Assembly (NCBI GenBank): GCA_903632075.3
Contig: CAHIKZ030000252.1
Location: 582,501-646,500 of the forward strand
Origin: Acanthosepion pharaonis
Taxonomy: Eukaryota > Mollusca > Cephalopoda > Sepiida > Sepiidae
Length of the DNA stretch: 64,000 nt
Reading direction: 5' to 3'
Part shown: one piece after another, positions 47,436 to 59,604 of the stretch
Numbering within the stretch: position 1 is the first letter of the stretch
Layout: each line of letters begins with the position of its first letter
Position numbers and translations under genes: made by a program
The notes under the pieces: model-generated
Databases searched by the model: none
What the model saw: only the letters and a program-made list of their open reading frames with translations
What the model was told of the DNA's origin: nothing

Positions 47436-47739
47436 TATATATTATAACCACGGTGATAGTCCAAGGTAGAACCAATAAAGAAGAATTCGAAGTCAGATAT
47501 GGAATAATACAGATATATTACAAACAGGAATATATACAGAGAGGTAGAAAAGTGTTAGTACGAACAAATCAGGTTTAGTAGTAATTGTCTGAATGCGACT
47601 CTGTTTCGAACTGCCTCTGTCTCGACTGACTTACTCGCTCGCTCTGACTGACTGACGGACTTCTGACGGAACTCACTCCAGACTTCGGACGGAACTCTGC
47701 TTCCTCTTGAGGCACAGTATTTATTACGTATGGAATAGT
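47436..47739. other. Unassigned region between satellite and LINE
   Basis: Contains CTGACTGACTGACGGACTTC and related GACT-rich strings (47590-47700). This may be part of an LTR-like repeat, but no ends are visible. Confidence 0.3.
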
Positions 47740-48860
47740 CCATTATGTTATTATAGGTAAGGTCCCATAACAGAAGGTTAGGGGATAGTTCAGGGCATCT
47801 GGAGACGTCGATTGACATTACATTTGAACAGTTGGAGATTATACCTATCAGGAAAACAAGAAATGGGGAGAGAGTTCCACAGGCGAGAAGTGCGAGGCAT
47901 GAAGCTATTGGAATAGAAGAGACGGCTACAGTTACTAGTTTGACAGTGAAAGGGTGAGAGTGAGATGCCAACCTAGTTGAACGCTTAAATTCATGAAGTC
48001 TGGGAACCAGGGAATGCAGCCCATCGGAGCAGTTACCGTGAAAGCATTTGTAAAAAAGACAGAGGGAAGCAACAGAATGTCTGTGAGAGAGCGGCTGCAG
48101 ACGAGATGCCAGATCAGGGCCAATTACATTGCTTATCCTTGGATTTTATCAAGGACCTTGAGACAAACAGAATGGGCTCCAGACCATATATGACAGCAAT
48201 ACTCCATGCAAGGGCGAATGGTTGATTTGTAGAATTGAAAGATCGACTGCAGTGAGAAAAAATTTCTGCCGCGGCATATGGAGCCGTCTTTCCTTGCGGT
48301 GGACGAAGCTATTGACTCAATGTATTCGTTTCATCTCAGATCAGTGGACAATATGAGACCCACCAGTCGCAAAGAGGTGCTCTCGTGGAGTTGAGCGTCA
48401 GACATTCTAATGGGAGGCAGGGATGTTTCTCTCTGGTGAGTAATAGAGAGCAGTTTTGTTTTTGAGGCATTAAAGTTAACCAGCCAATTCCTGCCCCAGT
48501 CCACAACCGATTGGAGGTCCTTTTCAAGACAAAAGGCCTGGTTAGATTTGTCGGCGACTAAATTTGTTTATGAGGTAGGAGCAAATAGTAGTGTCGTCTG
48601 CATAGATGTCTACTTGGGAACCTATGACACCAGGAAGATCGTTAATAAAGATAAGGATCACAGTAGGGACTAGGATATAGCCTTGGGGAATACCTGCGTT
48701 CGTGGGATAGGAGCTGGAGGAGAATCCATTGAGAACGACTTTCAATGCACCGTTTGACAGGAATGATTCTATTAAATCGAACAATCGACCTGTAATTCCA
48801 TAACCCTGAAGCTTGCGAATTATTTATCCTACCCATACATTCTATAGAATTCTGTCCGTA
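47740..48860 (-). pseudogene. LINE J, longest copy (copy 4)
   Basis: Minus-strand reverse transcriptase and C-terminus. NAGIPQG is at about 48700-48681 and FINDLPGVI leads to VDIYADDTTI, with the active site at about 48604-48590 intact. The following region reads WLVNFNASKTKLLS-like near 48470, then IGPDLASRL, FHGNCSDGLHSLVPRL and HPFTVKL near 47950. The frame 48784-48542 is continuous over the catalytic core. It lacks the endonuclease and the 5' RT motifs. Best reference copy for the family in this window. Confidence 0.85.
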
Positions 48861-49824
48861 AGTTTCAAATATTGATCGGTAACTCTTCAATTTCTAAGTA
48901 TTTACACATCTAATTTTATTAGAATATAAACATTTATCTCGTACAATTTATGGCGTAACAGGTACGAGTTAGATATGTAATATAATATATACTTTAGTAT
49001 AATATATTTTTCATTTTATGGATGTAATTTATTTTTTCTCCTGCATGTTTATAAATTATTATAGCTAACATGGAGAGGAGCTCGCAACATATCAGCATTT
49101 TATCATCAAACTCTCTAATTCAAGTGTTAATTTCAAATTTTCATCGGCATTTAATTAAATATTGAAAGAGAAATGAGAAACCATTTACTAATGATATACA
49201 GTTGAAAACAATTCTTAGAATGCAATAATAATCAATCTATATGATAATTGTCAATGTGTATTTGTATATTTCCTGTGAATTTATTCATATATTTCCTTTG
49301 TCATCTGTAACGGGAAGAGAGGTAAATCAACTTAAGTTTAAATTTATGAGTGATTACTTCTTTTAGTCGTTTTAATAATCTATACAAATAAATATTTATC
49401 TGCATTTGGAAAATTAATTCCCGAGAAAAACAAAACGTTCCTTTACGCCTGCGTTTCATATATTAGTCGTATTTGTCCAAGCCTTTCATGTGAGGCACTC
49501 AGATACCTTTGTCTTTTAAGTGATCGTTTTGCTTCAACCTGGTTTTGAAACCAGTTTTATCGTCGCTGTCTTTGTCGTTCTGTTACTAATGATTTTCTTT
49601 CGAGATATATTTTCATTTCACTGTTATATTAAACACATATAATTTTTACATGAAAAGATGTTGAAAAAATAGTGATTTATATAATACCAAGGAGTAATCA
49701 ATGAATTATAGAGACCATTGAACGTCTAAAATATATGAAGGGAACGGATTATTTAAACGCTTCATTGACTTCTATTTTTGTTGCGAATTATTTATCCCGG
49801 TTTTATTGAATCACAATACACTGT
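48861..49824. other. AT-rich spacer, no gene seen
   Basis: No coding motif or repeat recognised. Confidence 0.4.
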
Positions 49825-50244
49825 GATGAGGTTTTATGATTACTTGCATTATTTATATTATTCGGACTGTTATCCTCATCTTCATTGCTATATTCACAAG
49901 GTCTCGGCCATTGTACGCTTCGACCTTTCTCAAGGACACATGCCCCAGTGGATAAAGACGTTGATTAGATCCAGTGACAAGACCAAATAGTTTTGAGCTA
50001 AATACCAGGCCACAGCAGTGGTGAACCAAAAACTTGAGCCAAAGGGAAACAACTGAGACATCCTTAAGAGTCATGGCACGTGGAACTAGAACGATCTACC
50101 CCCGGTGAACTAAATAAAGGATGCAGTTCGAAAATCCAATCGCCTGAAGAAGGCCGGAGTGTACAACGGCCGAAACCTCGTGAATATGGCAATAAAGATG
50201 CGTACAACAGTTCGAACAATGTAAATAATTGAAATACCTCATCT
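49825..50244 (+). mobile_element. SINE family 1 with 110-bp inverted left copy
   Basis: Left 49825-49937 is the inverted complement of right 50140-50244; both end GATGAGGT/ACCTCATC. Between them are the tRNA-like head from CCCCAGTGGATAAAGACG (near 49932) and the body with GGCACGTGGAACTAGAAC. The right end has the best-preserved hammerhead-like fold of the family: CTGAAGA (50144-50150), stem II GGCC/GGCC (50152-50155 and 50168-50171) and GAAAC (50172-50176), then CTC and GTGA. The left inverted copy is truncated within the same fold. Confidence 0.82.
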
Positions 50245-51164
50245 CTGAAATATAGAGAGTTATTGATATTTATTTCTTAATTTCAGATACATGAAAATTG
50301 CCACAGCTTGAAAGAAAGATATAACCTCAAAGGAAAATGAACATCATGCAAAGTCACTGAGTGAAGAAAAAGAACCTTTCAAATGGCGAAAAATTTGAAT
50401 AGAGCATCAAAGGAGAAAACCTTTGGACTGACACGGATAAGAAAATATTTTTGAGAATATCACAAGGAATTTGAGAAACGTTAACAGAGTAACAAACCAA
50501 AATATGTCTAACCAGCATGCAAATGCCATTGTTTTAAATGTAAACAGAGAAGAAAGATGGCGTTTATTAACATTAACGAATTCCATGAAAATAAAACTTT
50601 TAAGTAAACATCGCAAGGAGAAATTTTTAAATTGAATGCAGAATACATTAAACCTGATTTCGCAACAATAATATTTATTGATGAAGACCTAGCTAGTATC
50701 TTTCATAGATTTAGTCAATCATCATAATACAAGTAAACAAAATACATTGTTTCAAGACATTTTTTCATTCGAACTCGGCTAACCGATTTCTCCTGAGCTG
50801 CTAAACATTACTCGAAGCAAAAAATCACAACTCTTCCAGGCAGTGAATGTAACCAGCCACTTTTTCATCCACTGATCTGAGCTAGGTCAGAAGAGACGTC
50901 AGATGCCCATCTCTGGTCACCTAGAGTTTCGGAGGATTAAGCTGATGAGACAGAGCAGCCAATTTCGTAAAGACGTAGTCAGGACCGATGGCATTGCAAA
51001 CCCAACTTTGGATTCTGTTCAGAATCTCTATGTACGTTAAAAAAGAATCTGGTTTCAGTTATAGATTTATATACATCCGATATTTATGCTTAGTTTTCTA
51101 GCTATAACTTATAAATATCTTTTTTCTTTTCTTTTTATGTGTCATATCCTTTCAGGAAGTAGGC
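50245..51164. other. Spacer, no gene seen
   Basis: Frames on either strand lack motifs. GC content rises at 50830-51000 but I recognise nothing. Confidence 0.4.
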
Positions 51165-51870
51165 GATCATGGCTCTCCCCCTCACTCTATTCCTTGTACT
51201 CTCAACAAGTTCCTTCTCTCTGCGTCTTTCCCCCAGATCACATTCTGTCGTCCATTTGCTTAAGACCTCCAGGTATGTCACGCGTTGTTTTCCCTTTTCT
51301 CTCTTTCCCTCTATTCGACCCGTGAGTATCAGATTCTCCAGGCCCTCAATATGTCTCCCAGAAACTTCAGCTGCTTCTTCCTGATATTAAGTATAAGCCT
51401 CCTCCTTGTTTGAAACCTCTCTAAGACCCCATTGTTGCTCATATGCCCTGTTCATGATATCCTTATCATACTTCTGTTGAACAACATGTCCGTCGTCTTG
51501 AGTCTCTTCTGCATCTTTGAGGAAATCGTTAAACGTTCGCTGCCATAATGAAGGACAGATGTCACGTAACAGTTCAGTATGGTTTTCTTTGTTACCAAAG
51601 AAATCCTCCTGTCTCGCAATACTTTGCACAGCTTTTGAAATGTGTCCTTGGCCATTCCAATACGTCTACGGATCTCAGTGTCGCATTTACCGTCCTCTGT
51701 CAAGACGCTTCCCAGATATTTAAACTTTCCCGTATGTTTGATTCTAATGTTCCCGACCTCCAAATCACATTTCAGGCTCATCCTTTTACTGACGAGCATG
51801 CATTTTGTCTTGTAGTTTATTACCGTCCCAAAAACGTTACTGCTCTTACCTGTCCATAGTATATGTAGTT
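51165..51870 (-). pseudogene. LINE R reverse transcriptase C-terminus (copy 3)
   Basis: Minus-strand frame 51799-51452 reads CMLVSKRMSLKC-type sequence, FKYLGSVLTEDGKCDTEIRR, then DRRISLVTKKTILNCYVTSV. YLGS downstream of the polymerase box is a standard RTE/CR1-type motif. The remainder to 51165 matches copies 1 and 2 (frames shifted) and ends with CTGAAAGGATATGACAC on the minus strand. The polymerase active site lies beyond the 5' truncation. Confidence 0.87.
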
Positions 51871-52476
51871 ATGGAGTTCTTCATATTCCTTTTTATAATG
51901 GTTTTTGGAACTTTGCTATTAAACATTAATTTCTTTTCATAACTTCCAAACAAACATCGAGACTTCACCAAATTCGGTCATTTAGTATTTCTTGTAATTA
52001 ATCTGATAATGATTCTGATATTTCTGAAATTTCATCAGAAGATCTTTGTTGGTATAAATCTTCTCTATTATCAATTGTTTCCATATCTACCTAGTTCGTT
52101 TTATGGAAGATAATGTCAAGTCCACTTATAAATAATTTAGTTGAAATCATATCACCTGCTTCTGTCGTTTTCAAATGTTTATTTTATCTGTGTCTGAGTA
52201 TGATTGAATTATTAAATGACTCTTACCGTACACATTCTCAATAATTTTTATATAGTTTTCATTAATAACCTGCACTGGAAATTCGTTAATAATTGCCGAG
52301 TAAGCAACCTCGTCATTTAGAATCTAAATAATGTGGTTTTTATATTACGCTTTTTATTTTTAGTCATCTGATTTATTCCGTAGAAGGTCTTTTCTGAAAA
52401 TTGTTAAATGTCACGACCTTTCAGAACGTAAGCGTTTCTGGCACTTCATAAATTCTATTTCTTTATTATTTTTGAA
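51871..52476. other. AT-rich spacer
   Basis: No gene or repeat recognised. Confidence 0.4.
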
Positions 52477-53153
52477 CTAGCAGCATGGCCCGGCGTTGCC
52501 CGTGCTTGATTCAAAAATCCTACGACTCATACAGCAATCGCTATCACTTGACTTAAAATATTTTTGCCCTTCCTTGCCTTTAAAGGAGTGCCCTTTGCCG
52601 TGCTGATGTTGCTACATGCCTTACTTCTTGCCTATCTCACACTGCGAATTTTTTCTAAGCTCTATACTAAGCATTAAATCTGTTACGAATAAAGAACTAA
52701 ACAAAATGAACACAAAACGATCAGCTTTAAAAAAGGACTCGTAACTGAAAAAACCGAATGAAAAAAGAATGTTAACAACAAATACTTTTTCACACCCAAC
52801 CCAGTTCTGCGGAATCAGAATCAACGTTGAGTTTAAGCAAGCGAATGAGCCAATTGGATTAAAGTGCCATACAGATTTAAATTTTCCCCACCTGTTACGA
52901 ATGCAGCTATCGATCTTTTTTGCATGCTAGCATGCTAGTTAAATTCGTGTCAGTCAGCTGTTGGCTTTCACGCTGGCCAATAGAATCTTCCTGCCTATTC
53001 GTGGCAGCCAGCTATAGGCTCTCACTCTGGCCAGTAGAAAATGACCGCAAACTACATGAAAACTGCCGTAGAAGCATGAAAAAATTATTATTTATTATAA
53101 ATGTGCATGTAAATTTTTGTGCAAATCCGCCGGAAATTGCGGCATTGCATTCG

Positions 53154-53193
<40 letters not shown>

Positions 53194-53236
53194 GCGCGCG
53201 CGCACACACACACATTTTGCCTTTTATAGATAGAGA
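52477..53236 (-). mobile_element. Helitron-like element 2
   Basis: Minus strand: the 3' end CTAG at 52480-52477 is followed outside by T. Upstream of it lies an imperfect GC hairpin (CGGC/GCCCG around GTT, 52491-52502). The 5' end is TCTCTATCTATAAAAGG at 53236, preceded by A. The ends parallel those at 3642-4332, though the two hairpins differ. It contains the (CA)n(CG)n(CA)n tract at 53155-53214. No Rep/helicase frame. Confidence 0.65.
53155..53214. repeat. (CA)n(CG)n(CA)n microsatellite
   Basis: Alternating purine-pyrimidine tract of 60 bases with a 12-base CG core, a sequence type prone to left-handed DNA. Confidence 0.95.
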
Positions 53237-53359
53237 TTGGTGTGGCTTCTTGAGAAAAATAGAATTCTGGTTTCCCGTTGCCCTTTCAGGGGTTTTGAAT
53301 TCAGAGCAAGGCCTCTTCTAAAGTGACTATTTCTCCATCATCTTTTTCTTTTGTTCTTC

Positions 53360-53595
53360 AGAAAGATTGTGATCATGGCTCCCCACATCTTCCTATCTCT
53401 TGTGACTTTTAGCATCGTTTCTCACTTTGCCAAGACTTCCGTCACATACGCCGCCATCCATTCACACAAGCTCATCATGTAGTTGACCGGCTGCTTTCCC
53501 CTACATCTCTTGCCTACGATATGCTCTGTGAGATCTAACGTTGCCAAGTCCCCTTTCCTCATTATTTGTCCAAGAAATTTCATCTGTTATTCGAA
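53360..53595 (-). pseudogene. LINE R-related C-terminal fragment (copy 4)
   Basis: Minus strand reads QMKFLGQIMRKGDLATLDLT then GKRCRGKQP and TRDRKMWGAMI, which parallel FLGHVMRK, GKRDKRKQ and KHRGKWKAMI of copy 2. It is more diverged than copies 1-3, so it may belong to a sister family. Confidence 0.72.
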
Positions 53596-54404
53596 ATTGT
53601 GGGTTCAGAGGCAAAAAATGAAGTAAAAGAAGGCAGACATTTTATTGACGGAATTTTGAAAACCCTTAAAATCCACTTGATATTGGTTAGTTGTGAAAAA
53701 GTGTATCAAATTAAACCTGTCTGTCAGTTCTAACATTTACTTCAAAAAGATTCCAAAGATCTTCCTTGCAAAAGGAGGAAAAAATAAACAATTGTTCAGA
53801 ACTGATGATCTAAAAATAAATGATTAAACTTCGTGAGCTTTGATTAATCAAAACGAACATATAACGTTGACTTATGAAAAGTTAGGCCATTTATGTCTGT
53901 CTAGTCTTAGACGGGATATAGCACATATCACTTGGGAAATCTATATATAAAATTCTTTGACTTCCGTTAGTTCATCTGTCAGTTACACCCTCTAAAATAA
54001 CCATACACTGACCGTGCAAAAGCAAATTTTGTGGAGAAGTGCAAATAGGTAAGATGGTAAACGGTCCATTTGGCTTTACTTGGGTGTGTAACTTAGTACG
54101 ATAAATTTTCATTAAATCTTTTGGAAAAATAATGAAAATTAAAAAAAAAAAACATGATTATTTTGTCAAATTGGATGAAATTATTTTTTAAATCTTGATA
54201 AAAAATGTTAGCGATAACTTCAACAATACTAAATACTGTGAAAATTTCAACACGTGTTAGCGTGTAGCAAAAAGATTCTAGTGTTCCAAAAATGCCAAAT
54301 GTCCGCTCGTGAGCCCACGGTGAAGAAATTTAGATTCTGGTCAAAAAAAAAAAAAAAAAAAAATAGTGACTATATTTTTTTTATTTTTATCTTCATTTTG
54401 GGTT
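53596..54404. other. AT-rich spacer
   Basis: No gene recognised; poly-A runs at about 54138-54152 and 54344-54362. Confidence 0.4.
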
Positions 54405-54690
54405 TTTAGTCGTAAGCCAGGAGAAAACGATTCAGTATAATCAATTCTGAAATTTGTATAAGTTTTATATAAGAGATTGTACATTAATAAAAATAACGTT
54501 TTTGATCGTTTTCTTGTATTAAAGTCAGAGGTTTCCTTATTTTAGGATAGCTCTGTATCAGTATTTACAAAAAAAAAAAAGATTAATAGAATTACAATGA
54601 AATTGTATTTTATGCTTTATTTGGGAGAATTACTAAGAGAGTTCTACTTTGCATTCTTGATTGCAAGTAGAAAAGTTGGATGGGCTAACC
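54405..54690. repeat. 285-bp direct repeat, copy 1
   Basis: TTTTAGTCGTAAGCCAGGAG through AGTTGGATGGGCTA recurs at 55871-56155 in the same orientation with about a dozen differences. The ends are not TG...CA, so these are not typical LTRs. Confidence 0.9.
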
Positions 54691-54739
54691 GGACTTATTC
54701 AACCTAAACTGTAAGGCGATTCTCACATAATTAGTCCTA

Positions 54740-54925
54740 CCAGGATTCATTATTGGTGGCGACAATCGTAATAACATATGATATGTAGATGACAGTGTTT
54801 TTATAGGAAACAGAGAAGGGGGATTATAAAAACTCCTACAAAAGGCAATGAAGAAAAACGAGAAGAAAGGACTAAACATCAATTGCAATGAAACAGAATG
54901 CAGTTTTGTTATCAATGTCTAAGGA
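54740..54925 (+). pseudogene. LINE reverse-transcriptase active-site fragment
   Basis: Reads FIIGGDNRNNI, then YVDDSVFIGNREGGL, KKGLNINCNETEC and a stop. It is the polymerase C motif and following helix of an RTE/CR1-type LINE, possibly the part missing from the LINE R copies. It lies immediately right of direct repeat copy 1. Confidence 0.8.
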
Positions 54926-55870
54926 TATTCCCTTTTACATTTTTTTAGTATTACTCAGTTATTGTTCGTAGACTTTTCACAAAGTCTATACAACCCGACC
55001 CGTGGATTGAACTGACAGTTACTAGGTCAGAAAATTAAAACTATTATAACCTCTTATTACAGAAATTTAGTCAGGATGTCTGGGTTTTTCTTTTCAGTTT
55101 CTCTTTTCTTTCATTTATCTTCTCGTTTCGGGTCAAAAGTTTTCTTATCGTTTTTTTTTCCTTTTACATATTTCAACTCAACTGTCCATACATAGCTAGC
55201 GAAGTTGCCTCTTTCGAAATGTCTATTCTGTCATTTTTAGCAACTACATCCAAATTTAAACTTTGATGATGTCTTCCTCTATTCCATCTGTATATTTCTT
55301 AATCGAAAGTTTCCTCTCTCTTTTCTTGATCAATTTTCTCCATTCCCATTAAGGTTCCCCCACTTAATCCCCGTCTCTCTTTCTCTCCCCTCTTCACTCT
55401 CTTTTCTCTGTCGTAGTTTTACTTCACGTTCTCTCTTTTTACCTTTCAGTTTCGTTGATTGGGTTCTTTCTTTTCGCTTTTCTTTTTCATTTCTTTCATT
55501 TCATTACAAATGTCGCCTTTTGCGCTCTTTTCGTCTTTCTTTTTCTTCTTGAACGTAAACACATACACAAACACAGAGACGCAAGGAAATTGTTTAAAAA
55601 AAAATAATCATTTCAGAGATCACTGAGGTGTGTTTTCATTGCAGACGACATAGCCGTAAGCCTTTCAGCGTTCAATGGAGACGGTCGCATTAAAGAAGCC
55701 AAGATAAACATTTGAAATAAATACAATAGTCGTACGGATGAACAGACGAGGATTAAATGAATTGCTTTCCTCCATCCATTCGACTTCGCTTGTTACTGTT
55801 TCTTTTATTAATTTGTTATTTACCAAGTGTAGTTAGTGAAAGAATAATTGCATGATATAAAATCGAATAT
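54926..55870. other. Spacer, pyrimidine-rich in the middle
   Basis: T/C-rich sequence at about 55070-55560. No gene recognised. Confidence 0.4.
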
Positions 55871-56155
55871 TTTAGTCGTAGGCCAGGAGAAAACGATTCA
55901 GTATAATTAATTCTGAAGTTTTTATAAGTTTTATATAAGAGATTGTACATTAATAAAAATAACGTTTTTGATCGTTTTCTTGTAGTAAAGTCAGAGGTTT
56001 CCTTATTTTAGGATAGCTCTGTATCAGTATTTACAGAAAAAAAAAAACAATAAAATTACAATGAAATTGTATTTTATGCTTTATTTAGGAGACTTACTAA
56101 GAGAGTTCAACTTTGCATTCCTGATTGCAAGTAGAAAAGTTGGATGGGCTATTTG
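55871..56155. repeat. 285-bp direct repeat, copy 2
   Basis: Second copy of the repeat at 54405-54690, start-to-start spacing 1466 bp. It is followed by unrelated sequence. Confidence 0.9.
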
Positions 56156-56461
56156 AAACAAAATTAATCGTTTTGCTACCTTTAGTGACAGATGAATTTA
56201 AATAAAGAATTCTTATTTCAAGATTTAGTTTCGTATAATGCAAACTTGATTCCTTACAACACAGTATATAACTTTTTCTAGTTGAAGATCAACTTTTATA
56301 AGTATCATTTTTAACGTCTTCCTTACAATCAAATCTTTTCCTACGGAGAAATTTGGTACTAATCCTATCAGCATGATTCATCTATTCAATATTTATGATC
56401 GCAGAATAAAAATTGTCTGTAAACGTTTTAACAATTGCTTATCAAAAAATTACTTAGCGCT
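56156..56461. other. Spacer, nothing seen
   Basis: AT-rich sequence without recognised features. Confidence 0.35.
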
Positions 56462-56652
56462 TTTAGATGCGTTGTGTGGTGAAATGGATATACGGCTCGG
56501 AATAGGAAATCTGAGAGCCGGGTTCGAATTCCCGTTGAGTTCATTACAATCACTTACACGACAAATATCATTGAGAAAAGAGTGAATACAGCTCCATTCC
56601 CCCAGCTGGGTCTTATAGCCTTAGTTGGCAACCAGTCCATCTATAAGGATAT
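56462..56652 (+). mobile_element. SINE family 4, copy with good B box
   Basis: GGTTCGAATTCCC at 56521-56533 is a near-consensus B box. TTCATTACAATCACTTACAC and TCTTATAGCCTTAGTTGGCA follow, aligning with the copy at 21468-21745. Confidence 0.7.
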
Positions 56653-56656
56653 ATCT

Positions 56657-56960
56657 GTTGAATTAGATGAAAAAATAGGTAAATATAAGAATCTTGAAAT
56701 TGGCATCTTAGAATTGATGTGATAGTCATAATAATTCGATTCGTGGTACGATCAAAAATTCTGTACACAAGAAAATTAAGAAAATATCCGAGAGCTTCTC
56801 TTTGCAAGAAACTTAAAAAATTAACCGTGTGAAACAGCAGATATCCCCGGGAGATTATTAGCAGTGTAAAAATAATATAAACATTCTACATGTTAAGTAT
56901 TATGTAACATCAGAATTTGTACAAAAAAGAATACATTTGCTTTATATGTTAGCTTACTCC
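56657..56960 (+). pseudogene. LINE C-terminal peptide relic, copy A
   Basis: Reads DEKIGKYKNLEIGILEL before stops, and in decayed form continues to a TAHILRK-like end. I recognise this as the short C-terminal segment (KYKDLEIE...IPG...LQK...TAHILR) found after the RT in invertebrate LINE polyproteins. A direct copy lies at 58607-58908. Confidence 0.6.
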
Positions 56961-58606
56961 TTCGCGATTTCCATGAAAAATGTTTTGACGAACCAAATTC
57001 CTTGGTTCCACCAGCCCTGACATTTGCAGTTGAAACTCGCCGTGCCACGTTTACGGGAATGAATCATGCTCGTTCGCTTCGTATACCATTAGAAATAAAG
57101 GAAATTTCAATTGGGCAGCTTTTTCTGAAGAACTGCTGCTTTAGGAAACAGACATCCGGCAGGATATTTTTCACATCACTACAATATTAAACTTTTAAAG
57201 TATAAGGTTAGCCGCTATCATTCCTAAATAACCTCATAGACTGAACTTCTTGCCTTCTCTTTCGCTCATACAAAATATACAGTAACCCTTTAGCTTGAGT
57301 GGCTCTTGGGCCGCGTATTATGTGAATATTAGTATTAAAAATAGTACGAGTCTTTAGGAATACAAGAGTCGAAGGTCTTAAACCATGTGTGATATAATGG
57401 AATATGCATACACCTAAGTTCACCCTCACTGGAATATGATTGGTTGGTGTCTGTCATAAATACAGACGGACGTGTAGGTACGACAGAGTTTAATCTATGA
57501 CGACGCCCATTGGACTACGCCATTGGCTATCCTATTGGTCTATAGCAATTGCCTAAGAATATTACCTGCGACTACGACGAGTACCAATCGATTACTGCTA
57601 CTGTGTACTACTTGGTTACAGTAGCCAAAGCCACTTGGCTACTTCGATCAAATATATCCCTTTCCGGGACATATCAATGGGGTAAGAAGAAAACGTCAGA
57701 AAGCGAATCTGCAGAAGAACAGCGTCAATTGTACGCAGTGAACTGAATAATTATAATTTATAGTTTCAAAATTATCCACTAGAATATCGCTGAAAAAAGA
57801 AAATGATTTCGCAATATATCTAAACCATATACCTGATTTTCTATAACATGCACTAACCGGAAGCGGGTGTTCATCGTCTTTATATTGTCAGAACTAATGG
57901 TAGCAAAGGTATACTTCAGTTATAAAAGAATCACAATTGATTATAAACTATTTAGAGACCACATCTTCTTGGATGCTACAATTCATTACCTGTGTTGAGA
58001 ATTTTTTAAAAAGTAATGCTCCAATTCTAAAAGCACAATGAACGTGAAAAAAACTTAAAAATCCGGAAGCAACAAATACAGCTATAATTATTAAAAAGAA
58101 CGCTAAGACACAAGTGTTAAACAATTTAAAAATACGACCTGATAAAAATAAGGCTTGTATTTCAAAGATGCATTAAAATGTAACATCGTGGATTTAAATA
58201 AGCACAAATCCCGCCAATGGCTGAAGGGTGCAGAGATTGTGGCATTTATACTAACCAAGAAATCACAGTAAAAACTTATGTCTACTGAACAGTAGTTTAG
58301 TATCAACGTCTTGTAGGCATAATATTGTCTGTCTATGCAATCTTGACACGATACTAATACAAAGATCGACATAAGACCGAGTAGGAGAATATGTCAGTAT
58401 TGCAACGCGCCACATGTTTGAAATAATAGAATGAAAATTACACTGAATCAGTCAGAGAAAGCAACGTGTTCATTATTCTTGACGATTTTACTATTCATAC
58501 TGAGAGATTTATGTAAGCCGCTAGACCAGATGTTATTATAAGGATGAAGATTACAAATAAAACATGCTTTCACATAGACATGAAATTATCACCAATAAAT
58601 ATATGT
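56961..58606. other. Unassigned sequence, possible LTR
   Basis: 57453-57670 starts TGTCATAAATACAG and ends CCGGGACA, followed by TATCAATGGGG, which could be a small LTR with a primer site. The evidence is thin. A 65-codon frame at 57549-57746 has no motif. Confidence 0.3.
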
Positions 58607-58908
58607 TAAATTATATGACAAAATAAGTAAATATAAGGATCTCGAAATTGGTAACTTAGAATTGTTGTTATAGCCATAATAATTTGATTCCTGGTACGGT
58701 CAAAAATGTTGTAAACAAGAACATTAACAAAATATCTGGGAGTTACTCTTCACAAGAAATTTGCAAAAATGAACCGTGTGAAACTGCTGATATTGTCTGG
58801 AGAGTATTAGCAATGTAAAAAGAATAGAAACATTGCACATGTTAAGTATTGTGTAACATCAGAATTCGTGCAAAAAGAATGCATATACTTACTATTTTGG
58901 CTTACCCT
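58607..58908 (+). pseudogene. LINE C-terminal peptide relic, copy B
   Basis: Matches 56657-56960 along its length (for example AATAAGTAAATATAAGGATC and AACCGTGTGAAACTGCTGAT). It reads ISKYKDLEI at the start. Heavily mutated. Confidence 0.65.
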
Positions 58909-58950
58909 GGGTCTCAGGTAATAACCAGGTAAAGGTTTGTAGAAAACAGA

Positions 58951-58990
58951 AATAATAATAATAATAATAATAATAACAACAACAACACAG
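58951..58990. repeat. (AAT)n(AAC)n microsatellite
   Basis: Trinucleotide run shifting from AAT to AAC. Confidence 0.95.
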
Positions 58991-59604
58991 GTCAAACATT
59001 CAAGTCATTACTATAAAAGACAAAAAAAGAAAAAAAAATTTCAAGCATTTTGTGATGTCAACGAGCACTTGTTTGAGACATTTGTAATGTCAACGAATAC
59101 TCGTTGTCACTCGTAATGCTTGTTGTAGTAGAGACTTTGTAATCGCAGATACAACTATAGTACACTGTTGAACAATGCTGGTGTCACACGCATTGGAATA
59201 ATCTCGCACTAATAATACTTGCTGGATAATACTCGCTCGAATAGTAATCAGTATAGAGAAATAATATAGGGAATAGAGCATAGCGATTCGTTTAGTAATA
59301 GAGGATAGAGTAGAAATGCAGATTCGAATAGTAATAGAGAATAGACTAGAGATGATGATCAATGTAGACGTCACGATACTTTCTTCTCATGCGTTTCCTC
59401 TATGGTCATGTGATCTACTTCATTCAATAACGGGATCGCCTGTGTTTGCTCACTGGCGGTCTATGTTTAAACACAATTGTCGGAACTGACATTTATTCCT
59501 ATATAGCAAAACTTATTGTTACAAGCATACCGTGTGACAAAAAATATCTGTGAAGATTTTGAAAAAAAAAACTAAGCTAATAGAGATACAAATAGAATCA
59601 AACT
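58991..59604. other. Spacer, no gene seen
   Basis: A 94-codon minus frame (59374-59090) is Ser/Ile/Thr-rich with no motif. Confidence 0.4.

Noticed and set aside
50942..50948. Further CTGATGA strings as hammerhead candidates
   Set aside because: No hairpin followed by GAAA here, nor at 22970, 23463, 29700 and 53800 on the plus strand, or 15909, 20272, 20292, 43915, 52032 and 59873 on the minus strand. They fit chance expectation.
57453..57670. Possible LTR (TGTCATAAAT...CCGGGACA) followed by a primer-like string
   Set aside because: Only four terminal bases are inverted copies, no TATA or AATAAA pair is clearly placed, no second LTR and no target duplication.
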